This document shows, one piece after another, positions 1 through 11,339 of a stretch of DNA of 64,000 nucleotides. Position 1 is the stretch's first letter, and each line of letters starts with the position of its first letter. The stretch is from NCBI RefSeq assembly GCF_024679245.1, contig NC_090187.1, positions 51,001 to 115,000 on the forward strand, read 5' to 3'. The notes under the pieces were generated by a model. That model made no database searches and was not told the origin of the DNA. It worked only from the letters and a program-made list of their open reading frames with translations. A program made the position numbers and the translations under genes. The stretch comes from Pseudorasbora parva (lineage: Eukaryota; Chordata; Actinopteri; Cypriniformes; Gobionidae).

Positions 1-1
1 A

Positions 2-2134
2 AGAGGCCACTCTCGACGGGACAATGGTAGGCCCAGACCTGAACCCACGTCTGGCAAAGAAAGTGTAGCTGCTTCTGAAGTTACAGAGCTCATAAAGATC
101 CTGAAAGAGCTCCTCCGACAGAAACCTCACAAGGAAGACAAGAAGGACGGACCAGGTACAGCACGACTAGACATGATACCTGAAATCAACCTTCCCGCCC
201 TTCCTGCAACTGAATCATCCACGCTGAACACTGTTCCCCAACCACGGACTAGTGTAATGACTGTTGCACCCCCACACATCAGCAGCACACACTCACTACA
301 GCTGACAGCAACAGCCTCTAATCAAGACAGCATCATGGGACAGCCCAGCGTACCAGAAAGCGCTGTTTTGATTGTTTGCACGCATAATGACACACTTGAC
401 ACATATCCAGACGGCTTATCAAGCAACACACAGGTCCCCACACCAAGACTCCTGGGAAACCTAATCGAGAAGGGGATGGCTCGAAAACTCTATCTGACTA
501 TCACTATGGAAAGGGAATTTAAGCTCGAAGCCCTAGTTGACACTGGCTCCGACCTCACGCTTATATCCGCCCAACTGTTTGAAAGACTCAGATTTGAAGC
601 ACAGAGGAAAAACCGCACCCTTAACCTTCACACTTGTAAGCTAAATGTGCAGTCGTATAGCCAAAACGACATCCAGCTCAAGCACGTAGCTTCCATCCAC
701 CTGACAATTGGACCTATGAGGCTGATACACCCAGTCTATATCTCCCCTATGAACACTTATCCGTTTCTCATCGGAAAAGACCTGCTGGACCGCTTCGAAC
801 CCGTACTGGACTTCAAACAGCTGAAAGTCTGGGCTCAAGTGCGTGACCCTCTGCCCCTTCAGACACACACATCGTCTGAGCAAGACTGTCAAGTCACAGA
901 GGTCACGGGAACTCCCACAGAGCCAGACTGCCAGGTCACAAAGGCCACGGGACCCCCTGCAGCACACTGTGACAACACAGCTTCAGCCCCAAAGGCAAGT
1001 TCAAATTCGCTAATTTGCACATTTCAGCTATCCAAAGACTCTGATGCCTTCTGCCCCCAGGTCATGAATGACCTACAGCTGAATGACATTGTCACAACGA
1101 ACAGTATCCCTGCACTGTGGGCAGACAACTCAACAAAAAGTCTACCACTGTGCAATACAATCAGTAAAAACACACCACACGGCGACATGTGGGCACCCCC
1201 GCACCCCACATCCAGCCCCATTGTTGCAGTGCTAACCTACAGCAAGCGATCGACACCGGCTACAATGCCGGCCTTGCAGCTGCTATCGCTAACTCCGCAA
1301 ATTTCCAACAACGATATTGCGGATATGCAAACCTCTGACACTGCAATAAAGACAATTCTTGACCACCTCTCAGACCCCTCCAACCACCCTATCACTGACT
1401 CTGAGCTCATTGATGACTCTAGCCACAAGCATCTACATAACTCCAGACACATGATGCGTATTATGGACAACATTCTCTGGTGTGCACCCGATGGCAACAC
1501 AGCGCCACAGCTTGTAGTGCCACGGTCGCAAAGGGGGGTGATGCTAATATACGCCCACAACACACCATGTGCTGGACACCACGGCACCAGAGCCACGTAT
1601 GACACACTGAAACAGGTGGCATATGGGCCTGGGATGCATCAAGATGCGGCAGAGTATGTTAGAGAAGGGCTAGTTCGCTGCCAGTTCCAACCAGCAAACC
1701 CGAACCACAGAGCCCTACTGCAACACAGAGGGACCACGTTCCCATGGTCAAACCTACAAATCGACCGGGTAGAACCCCTGCCCAGGTCCACAAAAGGCAA
1801 AAAGTACTTTCTCACAGTGGTGTGCCAGTTTACCAAGTGGGTGGAGTGTCAACCAGCACCCAACGACACCGCCCAGACCACGGCATACCACCTGATGAAT
1901 CACATCTTTTTCCTGTCAAGATTGCCACTGAGAATCAACTCAGACAGAGGCATCCACTTCACTACTGAGGCCATGCAACAGATCTGGAAATGCCTAAGAA
2001 ACGCGGCCGTGATCATGCTCCTGTGCCTCCAGACAATCAGAGGCCAGCCACCACCAGACATCATCACACCGGGTCCAACCTCGGGCATCGCACTGAGAGA
2101 GCAACCTGGACTGCTGATCACCAACTGCAAATGA
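2..2134 (+). pseudogene. Gag-pol remnant: aspartic protease and integrase, RT/RNase H missing
   Basis: The frame is open from base 2, so the ATG at 173 is not the true start. The region just before it is basic (RGHSRRDNGRP), as at a gag end. From the ATG, a retroviral-type aspartic protease core LVDTGSDLTLIS lies near residues 121-132. An integrase zinc-binding region follows (HNTPCAGHHGTRATYD, then RCQFQ, where the expected second Cys of the CxxC pair is lost). The integrase core shows two of the three acidic residues (LQIDRVE and INSDRG); the frame then drifts into non-homologous sequence before the third. RT and RNase H, which normally sit between protease and integrase in Gypsy elements, are absent. 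It is a decayed or non-autonomous polyprotein. Confidence 0.7.
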
Positions 2135-2852
2135 ATCCTTAAAAGAAAGACGTACTCTCCTGAACTTCACATCAGCAGCGCAAGCTCCTCCAGCCCTGCA
2201 CACAAACGCAAAAGGGGGGAGGAGCCCAAGCCCTCTGCCTAACCTTACACCAGCTTCAAGAACCTTCTCCTCCAACACCAGTTAGTCACCTTGTAGGCAA
2301 TACTGCCAAGCCCCACACTATGTCATGCATATGACTTGAGAAAGAAGGCCTTAAACGAACACAAGGCCGCCTCTGAAGGGATTCTCAAAACCCCAATGAC
2401 TTTGAACTTAGAAACAGAGAAACCAAAGTGGATCACCAGAAAGAACCCAGCCTGGCCACAATGCGAGGCACCCTCTGGAAAAGTTCCTAGTCAGCATAGG
2501 ACATAAAAGTGTCAAGATGCACAGTCCATCTTCCTAGGCAGGAGACCTAAAGGACTGACTGGCCATTGCGAGGAACATGGTTCCACCCAGGGCTGCAGAA
2601 AGCCCACAGCACACCTGCACCACACAAACGGACTTCTGGATGACAGGTGACGCACCGTCAGGGCACCTGCTGCCTCGACACCTGCACAAGCACAGAGACC
2701 TGAACTGGGCTACTGTCTGCCTTATCTGCCGTGGAACGACCATCACTTCAGGAGACACAAACAACTGGAGCCTAACATGGCTATGGTGTGTCTGATCTTC
2801 CTGAATCTTTGATATCGCTCGTTGTTGTCCATAGGAGGGACAACAACTAGCG
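2135..2852 (+). other. Non-coding tail of the LTR element between pol and polypurine tract
   Basis: No frame longer than about 70 codons and no envelope-like features are visible. It is probably untranslated or decayed internal sequence of the element. Confidence 0.5.
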
Positions 2853-2864
2853 AAAGGGGGGATT
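2853..2864 (+). other. Polypurine tract of LTR element
   Basis: AAAGGGGGGATT lies immediately before the TGTAGCGACT start of the LTR, the usual site for plus-strand priming. Confidence 0.7.
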
Positions 2865-2865
2865 A

Positions 2866-4230
2866 TGTAGCGACTCAGGCGAATCAAACACACAATCGCC
2901 AGTTACATTTAACAAATATGTTTTGAAAGTGTGCTGATGGACAGACCTTCCCCCAACACAACAGAGAAGGATTCTTCAGCTACCCTGGAAACCATCTGAT
3001 AAGATCTTTTATGACCGGAAAGAATGTGGCCACATGAAGTCTTATACACAAAGACTTTAAGACACAGAGCTTTTGCCTCAAATTATAGACAAACCATCTA
3101 TAAATGAACATGCACCCCAGGACATTATATGTAAACACATAACTGTCTTGTAAAATGTTTATTCTGTATGGTATTTTGCATCTTTTTGTCTTTGTCTTAA
3201 CAAAGTACTAGTTCAGATAACCTCATATATGTCATGTCTCCTATCAAATTAATGCTCACTTCACGACTTACACTTCCATGTATATCACTTATTCAGAAAA
3301 TGCAGTGTGTGTTTGTTGCATTAATTATAGTATGAAGACTCAGAGACCCACTGAGTCGAACTTTCAAACAAAGGGCAATAAATTCTGCTGAGGAATTTCC
3401 CGCCGGGAAATCCCAACACTCTCATTGGTTAAGTCTAACCCTGGAGGGTGGGACTATTTCCAGACCTTAAAAGACCAGTGAAGACAAGCCCTCTTCTCTC
3501 TCTCTTCTCTCTCTGGCTGAACCAACACGTCATCGTGGCTGGCCCTTGAGCCAGGCCACCAATGCAGGCCCTCCAAGCAGGCCCCAACTCTTCTCCTCTC
3601 TCTCCCTGTGGGAGCCAACACCCACGGGGGGGGGGGGCTGGCACTTAAGCCATGCCACCAATGCAGGCCCTCCAAGCAGGCCTCATCTCTTCCAAAAATC
3701 TTCTCTTCTACAATCCGATCTTCAAGAACACGAAGCATCGCTAAAGCAAACAGCCGCTTCCCTCCCAACCTCGGAAAGGACCGCCGAACACGCAGAGACA
3801 CGCAGAGACACATACGCACACAAGCGAGAAGCCAAAACGAAACCAAAAAGAATGCAAGTATTCTTATTCTTACTGCTGTAAAGAGGATGTGTTATTCTCC
3901 CGTTGGGATAAATTAACTCCGTGAAGGTCGTATTGGATGAACTGAAGGAAAGCATGCCTTGCTTACCCCCCCCCCCCCCCCCCCCACTCTCTTTGTCTCT
4001 CTCTCCCCCTCACTCTCTTTGTCTCTCTCTCTCTCTTTTATCTCTCTCTAACTTCAGTCTATTCAGTATTCTCTTTTATGTATTCTTTCGTTAATATCTA
4101 TACTTCTACTCTCTTGATGCATATTTAGTATGTACTTTCTGTGTGAATTGTAGTGTTATTTTTAGTCTGTGTTTATTAAACCTTCAAAGGACATTTAATG
4201 AGTTGAATCTGTTATTCTGCCACATACACA
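2866..4230 (+). repeat. 3' long terminal repeat
   Basis: It starts with TG right after the polypurine tract. It holds a TATA-like CTATAAATG near 3098 and an AATAAA at about 3380. Poly-G (3623-3635), poly-C (3966-3984) and CT-rich low-complexity tracts lie toward its end. At about 1.36 kb it is long for an LTR. The end is uncertain. Confidence 0.5.
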
Positions 4231-4689
4231 AAGTCAATGAAACTTGCGATCTAAACGTTACCTAACTGCTTATGCTACTATGTTAGTAAAGTAAACTGTA
4301 TGACCATTTGAAATATTGAACTTATCCTGATCAGTAAAGTTAATGTTTCTCATGCGCTCGTAAAGCAGTAATCCATTATTGAGAATTGATTTGAAAAGTC
4401 TATAACTAATTTGCAGGACAAACTTAGTAGGATAATTTCAAGCAATTTCATAAAGGGTTACTTGTATTTAATTAAACAATTTTCCCTATCGGAAAATTTT
4501 AATACGTAATGAACAACTGGCAAATTATATTCATAAATTCATGAATATTGAATATTAAATCCCTTTTGAGTTAATTATTCCCCGAGACATTAAACTCATG
4601 AGTCGTTGTTGTTACATATGCATACTGAGCTTTCCACTGTTAAAGACTTGGATTCCCATCCTAAACATAGACAAAGTTTCAAACACTAA

Positions 4690-5177
4690 TGTTGGACGTT
4701 TGATGGAGTATTTCTGTGTCAAAAATACTCCTTCCGGTTTCTCACAAGTTTCAGAGAGTTTTTTTCGAGTATGGGTCGGCTTGACGTTAATAGAGCGGAA
4801 GGTCCTTGTATGGGCCGTACGGGCTCTTCTCCCGGTAGGGTGCGCGCGCGTGACTAGAGCGAGAGAGGAAACGCACGCCCATACACACTCTCAGCTGCAG
4901 ATCCAGTCGATCCAGGCGGCGCGCTCCACTTTATTCCTATGGGTGACGTCGAGCGACTTCAGCGCTTCAGCACAGCATTCTGGGAAGGCAGCGCTGCATT
5001 TGACCCGATTTGAACGCAGAAATGACGGGAAGCTTCACAACATCGCTTCAGTCGCGTCGCAAAAGTGGATCTCCACCGTTCACTGCTGTCAGGACTTCAC
5101 CAAATCATACCAAAGAAGTGTGTTTCTGACGGAGCGGTCCCAGCGATAAAGGTTCGGTCCTGCTTTGGAAGCAGCCG
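4690..5177 (+). promoter_or_regulatory. CpG-rich stretch ending in a strong splice donor; possible orphan first exon
   Basis: From about 4790 the sequence becomes CpG-rich (GTGCGCGCGCGTGAC) against an AT-rich background. It ends with CAGCCG followed by GTGAGT at 5178, a near-consensus donor, with a second GTGAGT at about 5223. A plus-strand frame (4598-5149) crosses it but matches no family I know. It may be the promoter and 5' UTR exon of a plus-strand transcript with later exons outside the window. Nothing else on the plus strand supports a gene. Confidence 0.25.
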
Positions 5178-5865
5178 GTGAGTTAAACTGCTTCAGATGT
5201 CTGTGCTGTTGGCTATCGTCGCGTGAGTAAACATCAGTAAACGACACGATCGCGTGCTTCGTCATTCAAATGCGCTAACGGACTCCATTGTTGTTCTATG
5301 TATAACGTTACACAGGCCCGGATTGGCTAATCGGGAGCATCGGAAAAATTCCCGGTGGGCCGGTCTGTTTTTGAGGCCGCGAGGGCCGTTGTTGTCATGG
5401 CACTTGGTTGAACTATGGATGCTGTCCCCAGGCTGCCTGAACTCACAGCAGCCCCACTTTTTTATTTTACCGCGGTCCAACTCTTTTTATTTTTTATTTT
5501 ACCGAAGTCCCACTCTTTTTTACTTAATATTTTCTCACAGAGTGCAGCCTGCAGGTTTAATGATGACGTGATTATATTTGGACTCACTGGCCCCGCCCCC
5601 CAATACAGCGCCTTGAAAGTAAAACAATGCTGTCTGCAAACCACGTTCATGCATCAAACATTTTCTTAGCTCTTCAGCAACAGCCGCCTCTAGTCCGTTT
5701 TGCTGCTAATAGTGAAGAGCAAGGCCCAGTAACGTTACCAAGCTCCAGTCATGAGCCCAACACACCAGAATGGGCAGGTAGGATTGTCATTCATAACTAA
5801 TAGGAAGAGCCCTGCTCAATGAAAAATGCCCTGAGATAATAATGATACCTGATGATTCAGGTTCA

Positions 5866-8800
5866 TTAATCAATCAATCAATCAATCAACTTTATTTATA
5901 TAGCGCTTTTACAATCACGATTGTGTCAAAGCAGCTTCACAGTGTCAAACAGGATAATATTGCGACAAAATTAGATTTGGCTGTACAGTCGTACTGGAGA
6001 AAACAGTGATGTTATCAGCTTATTTTAATTTATCATATAGCGACAATGTTGGCAGATCAGTATTATAGTTTATAGAATTAAATAAGACCTAATTCATATA
6101 TTTTATTTGTATAATAAGTTTAACTTTAATCATATTTTTAGTGTCCCCAACTGAGCAAGCCAAGCCAAAGGCGACAGTGGCAAGGAACCAAAAATCCATC
6201 AGGGCGTGATGGAGAAAAATAAACCTTGGGAGAAACCAGACTCAGTCGGGGTGCCAGTTCTCCTCTGGCCTATTAACACACCGTGTAAGATTATTATTCT
6301 GGCAACCTTACAGGTCGGAAATCATATTAGATCGGATTATTCAAAATTTTCAGGGTATCACGGAAGAGACAGATTTATTTAGGATGGGGCGTCAATTACA
6401 CAAGAGTATGAATACATGAAAGATCGGAATTATTGCGCCGAAGACGGGTTTTGAGCATGTCGTGCCAGTGAGGCAAATTCGGAGGAGACACCATTTGACA
6501 CGGCTCAGCAGACACTCCAGGATGCGTTGGTCATGTCCAGGCAGGTCCACCATCCGATCCGGACAGGGCCCAGATCCGGGATAAACCTCGGGATAAACAG
6601 AGAGACTAACATTAGCGTAGATGCCACTCTTTATATGATGTAACGAGTACATCAGGTGTTATGGGAAGTGTTCCCGGTTCCGGCTGACCTAGTTAATGCA
6701 GCCTAACAATCAGTCAATTGATCTGAATAATGAAAGTTAAAAATGTTCTATGTGTATGCCATAGTAAAGAGATGTGTTTTTAGTCTAGATTTAAACTGAC
6801 AGAGTGTGTCTGCTTCCCGAACAATGCTAGGAAGACTATTCCACAATTTAGGAGCTAAATAGGAAAATGATCGACCGCCTGCAGTTGATTTAGATATTCT
6901 AGGTATTATCAACTGGCCAGAGTTTTGAGACCGCAATCGACGTGATGGGTATAATGCGTTAAGAGCTCGCTTAAGTACCGGGGAGCTAAACTATTTAGTG
7001 CTTTGTAAGTAATAAGCAAGATTTTAAAATGTATGCGATGTTTAATAGGGAGCCAGTGCAGTGTTGCCAGAACTGGACTAATATGATCATACTTCCTGGT
7101 TCTAGTAAGAACTCTAGCTGCTGCATTTTGGACCAGCTGGAGTTTGTTTATTAAGCGAGCAGGGCAACCACCCAGTAGAGCATTACAATAATCTAGCCTT
7201 GAGCTCATGAACGCATGTACTAACTGTTCAGCATTTTGCATTGAAAGCATGTGCCGTAATTTAGATATATTTTTAAGATGATAGAATGCGGTTTTACAGA
7301 TGCTAGAAACGTGGCTTTCAAATGAAATATTGGTATCAAAGAGCACACCCAGGTTCCTCACTGACGGCGAGGGCTTGACAGAGCAGTCATCAAGTGTTAG
7401 ACTGTATTCTCGGTTACTACTTGTGGAGCTTTTCTGTCCAATAATTAAAAATTCAGTTTTATCTGAATTAAGTTGCAGAAAATTACTATTCATCCAATTT
7501 TTTATATCAGCTATGCATTCTGTTAATCCTGTGAATTGGTAGGTTTCATCAGGGCGTGAGGAAATATAGAGCTGAGTATCGTCAGCATAACAATGAAAAC
7601 TAACGCCATGTTTCCTAATGATATCTCCCAGTGGTAGCATATACAGGGTGAAGAGCAACGGTCCTAACACTGAGCCTTGCGGTACTCCAGACTGAACTCG
7701 TGATCGGTGTGACATCTCTTCATTTACTGCTACAAACTGATAACGGTCAGATAAGTACGATTTAAACCATGCCAAAGCAGTTCTACTAACGGCAACATAA
7801 CTCGAGTCTATTCAGAAGAATATTGTGATCGATAGTATCAAATGCAGCGCTAAGATCGAGTAACACTAATAGAGAGATACAACCACGATCAGATGATAAG
7901 AGTAAATCATTTGTAACTCTAATGAGAGCAGTCTCAGTGCTATGATACGGTCTAAATCCTGACTGGAAATCCTCACATATACCATTTCTTTCTAAAAAAG
8001 AACATAATTGTGAAGACACAGCCTTTTCTAGTATTTTTGATAGAAACGGTAGATTCGAGATTGGCCTGTAATTGACTAATTCTTTAGGATCAAGTTGCGT
8101 TTTTTTAATAAGTGGTTTAATTATAGCCAACTTAAAAGTTTTCGGTACATATCCTAATGTCAAAGATGAATTAATGATATTAAGCAGAGGATCTATGACC
8201 TGACCTCTGGAAGTATCTCTTTTAATAGCCTAGTCGGTATAGGGGCAAGCATACATGTTGTTGATTTTGATGATTTTACAAGTTTAGCCAATTCTTCTCC
8301 TCCTATAGTAGTGAATGAGTGTAATTTTTCCTCAGTGACCCTGCAGTGCTCTGTCTGAAGTGATACTGTAATAGATGGCTGCATGGTTATAATTCTATTC
8401 CTAATATTATCAATCTTACTAGTAAAGAAGTTCATAAAGTCATTACTGCTGTGTTGTTTACAAACATCAGAAGCTGAAGCTTTATTTTTTGATAATTTAG
8501 CCACTGTATTGAATAAATACTTAGGGTTGTGTTTGTTTTCTTCTAAAAGAGATGAGAAATAAGCAGATCTAGCAGTTTTTATGGCCTTTCTGTATGCAAT
8601 CATGCTCTCTTTCCACAAATTGCGAAAAACCTCTAGTTTTGTTTTCTTCCAGCTGCGCTCCATTTTTCTGGCTGCTGTTTTAAGGGCCCGAGTGTGCTCG
8701 TTGTACCACGGCGTTGGATTATTTGCTTTAATCTTCTTTAAGCGCCGGGGAGCAACTATGTCTAAAGTGCTAGTAAGGAGAGAGTCAATAGTTTCTGTTG

Positions 8801-9340
8801 CAGCATCAAGTTCCTCTTGGCTATCTGTAATGCTGAGGAGATGGAACTGATGAGGAAGATTATGTACAAAGCAATCTTTAGTCGCAGCGGTTATCGTCCT
8901 GCCATATTTGAAGCGAGGGGATGGCTTTGCAGCCTTAGGTAAATTAAGTATACATGATATTAGGTAATGATCTGAGATGTCATCGCTCTGCTGCAGAATT
9001 TTAACAGTATCAACATTTATTCCATGTGACATTATTAGATCTAAAGTATGATTAAGGCGATGAGTGGGTCCCGATACGTGTTGTCTAACTCCAATAGAGT
9101 TTAGAATGTCTCTAAATGCCAATCCCAATGCGTCTTTTTCATTGTCTACGTGGATATTAAAATCCCCAACAATTAGTACTTTATCTACAGCTAATACTAA
9201 CTCCGATACAAAACCAGCAAATTCTTTGATAAAGTCTGTATTGTGCCCTGGTGGCCTGTATACAGTAGCCAACACAAATGTCAAACGGGATTTATCATTT
9301 ACACTACACAGCGTTACATAAAGCACCAAAACTTCAAAGG
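5866..9340 (-). mobile_element. L2/CR1-type LINE, 5' truncated, nested in the hAT
   Basis: On the minus strand the order is endonuclease, reverse transcriptase and a long 3' UTR (about 6740-5900). It ends in the fish L2-type tail GCGCTATATAAATAAAG followed by (TTGA)n at 5872-5888. The 5' edge lies a little beyond 9329 and is set only approximately. Several shorter copies of the same 3' UTR occur elsewhere in the window in both orientations. Confidence 0.85.
6748..9329 (-). pseudogene. L2 LINE polyprotein remnant (endonuclease + reverse transcriptase)
   Basis: An endonuclease/exonuclease/phosphatase domain is read in 9329-8193 (VYRPPGHNTDF, IVGDFNIHVD, LDLIMSHG, SDHYLI). Reverse transcriptase follows in 8163-6909 ([30 protein letters not shown], catalytic [19 protein letters not shown]). 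The typical L2/CR1 C-terminal region is in 6936-6748 (GGRSFSYLAPKLWNSLP). Stops or frameshifts separate the pieces near 8165-8193, 7776-7786 and 6909-6936, and the N-terminus is missing. It would be a reverse transcriptase for target-primed integration; this copy is dead. Confidence 0.85.
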
Positions 9341-10026
9341 AATTATATTTGAAACTAGACTTCTGAGTAATACTGCAAATATTATTATAAATTATGAAAC
9401 TGAGTGACTTGATTTAAAAGCTTTGTAAAAAGGGGGAATTTGTGGTGAGAAATAAATGTAACAAATTTAATGTAGTGTCAGAAAGCGAGCGAGGGGTCAG
9501 CTGTGAAACACAGGTAAACTGCTGTTGTACCATAGTGTGTGAATAAGCAAACATTATCACTGAATTTTTTTTTTCTGATTTAGTATCTTACTTGTTTCCA
9601 GTTTAAATATCTAAATATTCTTAATTCAAGACACATTTACTAGACAAGTGAAATGACATAAGAAATTGACTTGTTTTCTGAATTAGAAAAAAATAATCTT
9701 TTCTTCATTTCAATTTTTGGATATTTAGGAATACTAATTCTTTAAAAAAGAGAGAGATTCTGATACTGTCCTGTTATTTACTGTTCTAATAAATCTTCAC
9801 TGTGAAACAAAACTTAAGCTACTGTTTTTGCACTGTATTGAAAATTATATTTTTTAAAAATACAAAGAATTATAAGGCTGTAGAGAATAGTGTACCTTAT
9901 GCAGATTTATATTCTGAGGTTGGAATCACATTATTTTAATATAGTCTGTCGTGAACTAAAGTGGGCCGGTCTAAGACATGAAACTCCAGGGCTGAAAATG
10001 AGTCTCAATCCGGCCCTGACGTTACA

Positions 10027-11021
10027 CTAGTCTGACGTGCAAAACCGTTCTGCTTGCTACTGCTAAGGTTTAGTCGCATACAATAGTCCATAAACCGAAT
10101 CATGTCCTCATAAACTGCGAGTAAACACACACACACATGTTGACAGGCCACTAAATAGAGTCCATACCACAGAGACGGACGTCCTGTGTGGCCGTTTCTC
10201 CTGTTCAGTTTATTTCAGCCTCCTAATGATTCTGGATCATTATCTGTATTAGCTGAGATCGATAGCGATGGGTTTCTCCATGCTTGAGGACGTCACCGCT
10301 TTGCGCTCTCGTCATTCTTTAGCTCCGCCCACACGATACGCCTCCAGGCGCTCAGTTTTTTCCGGAAAGACTCGGTACAGCCCATATTCATATATGCCAC
10401 TCCGGGCCTGGAAGGGCTGAATGACTTTGACTGAAACCCAATGGTGTGCTACTGCTAAAACTAAAACCCTTCATTCATGTCTCACTCCAGGAATGGGTGA
10501 GACCATGGCCTGGCACGCTGACCATTTTTCCCGTCTCTAAACTAGCAAAAGTGGATTTGGACACGCCCTAAGAGCCCCTGCGCCGTGAGCTTCAGCCCCT
10601 GATCTCAGATCAGTGAGATAAGCCCCAGTCTAGCGGGAATCTCTTACAATCAGGACACAGATCCCAACCTGCAGCTACTGAGATGATAAACTGACACTAA
10701 CCAGCTGAGATGCACATATTTTGTCATGAAGTTTAATGTTGGATGTGTAAAAAACAGTAATACAGATATTGATTTTGTACATTAACACTGCCATAAAACT
10801 TTCACACATTCTATAGTGCACAAGTCCTATGGACTACTTCTAAGATTTTTTGTTTTGGTCCATTTCAGAGCTCAGCAGGCCCTGGTTACCGTTTGCTTCC
10901 ATTATAAGTGCAGCGTGAACATTCAGATAATCATCTCCATCTGTATTCCTTCATATGCATTTGGAAAACATGAGGGTGAATAAACGCCAGAATTGTCATT
11001 CTTTACAGAACTACTGATTTC
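10027..11021. other. Intergenic sequence, no gene seen
   Basis: Moderately AT-rich single-copy-looking DNA between the hAT element and the 3' end of the ZP gene. I see no conserved frame, RNA gene or clear repeat. Confidence 0.5.
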
Positions 11022-11027
11022 TTTATT
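11022..11027 (-). other. Candidate polyadenylation signal of the ZP gene
   Basis: AATAAA on the minus strand lies about 230 bp past the stop codon at 11254-11256. This is a plausible 3' UTR length. Confidence 0.5.
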
Positions 11028-11253
11028 CTGGTTAATAAAAGCTATATTTTTAATTTTTTATTACATAATGTTGTTGTAGTTGGTCAGCTAAAAGAGGTGT
11101 TGGTATGTTTCTTGATGCTTTCCCAACATTTGTGAATGCCAGTAAATGTATGAAGTATGTTGTCCTACAATATGTACTTTTCACAATTAAAGGGTATATA
11201 TAGAAACATTGTAATGGTGGTTAAGAAACAATATAAAAATAAGATGATTGTGA

Positions 11254-11339
11254 TTAGTCAGAGATGAAGTTCTCCATGAGCTGAAGAAGCTGCACAGCCA
11301 ATGACACAGCAACTACCCAGAATGCACCTCTACCCAGAG
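11254..11339 (-). CDS. ZP gene exon 14 (hydrophobic C-terminus, stop)
   Basis: Acceptor CTGTTTCAG. In phase it encodes TLGRGAFWVVAVSLAVQLLQ and LMENFISD, then TAA at 11256-11254. The 18-residue hydrophobic run fits a transmembrane segment or GPI-attachment signal. Confidence 0.7.

Larger units (their letters stand above)
1..4230 (+). mobile_element. LTR retrotransposon, 3' part (Gypsy/retrovirus-like), 5' end outside window
   Basis: The order is an open gag-pol-like frame running in from the left edge, a non-coding stretch, a polypurine tract at 2853-2864 and a long terminal repeat starting TGTAGCGACT at 2866. That is the 3' half of an LTR element; the 5' LTR and primer-binding site would lie left of base 1. 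No reverse transcriptase or RNase H is visible between protease and integrase, so the copy cannot be autonomous. The right boundary (4230, after CACATACACA) is a guess from the CA-end rule, because the partner LTR cannot be compared. Confidence 0.75.
5313..10018. mobile_element. hAT-type DNA transposon, non-autonomous, carrying a nested L2 LINE
   Basis: The left end CAGGCCCGGATTGG and the right end CAATCCGGCCCTG are imperfect inverted repeats (14 bp). They are flanked on both sides by the same 8 bp, ACGTTACA (5305-5312 and 10019-10026). An 8-bp TSD and CA...TG ends are the hAT signature. No transposase frame is visible. Most of the 4.7 kb is a later L2 insertion (about 5866-9340), so the hAT itself is roughly 1.2 kb. 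Confidence 0.85.
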
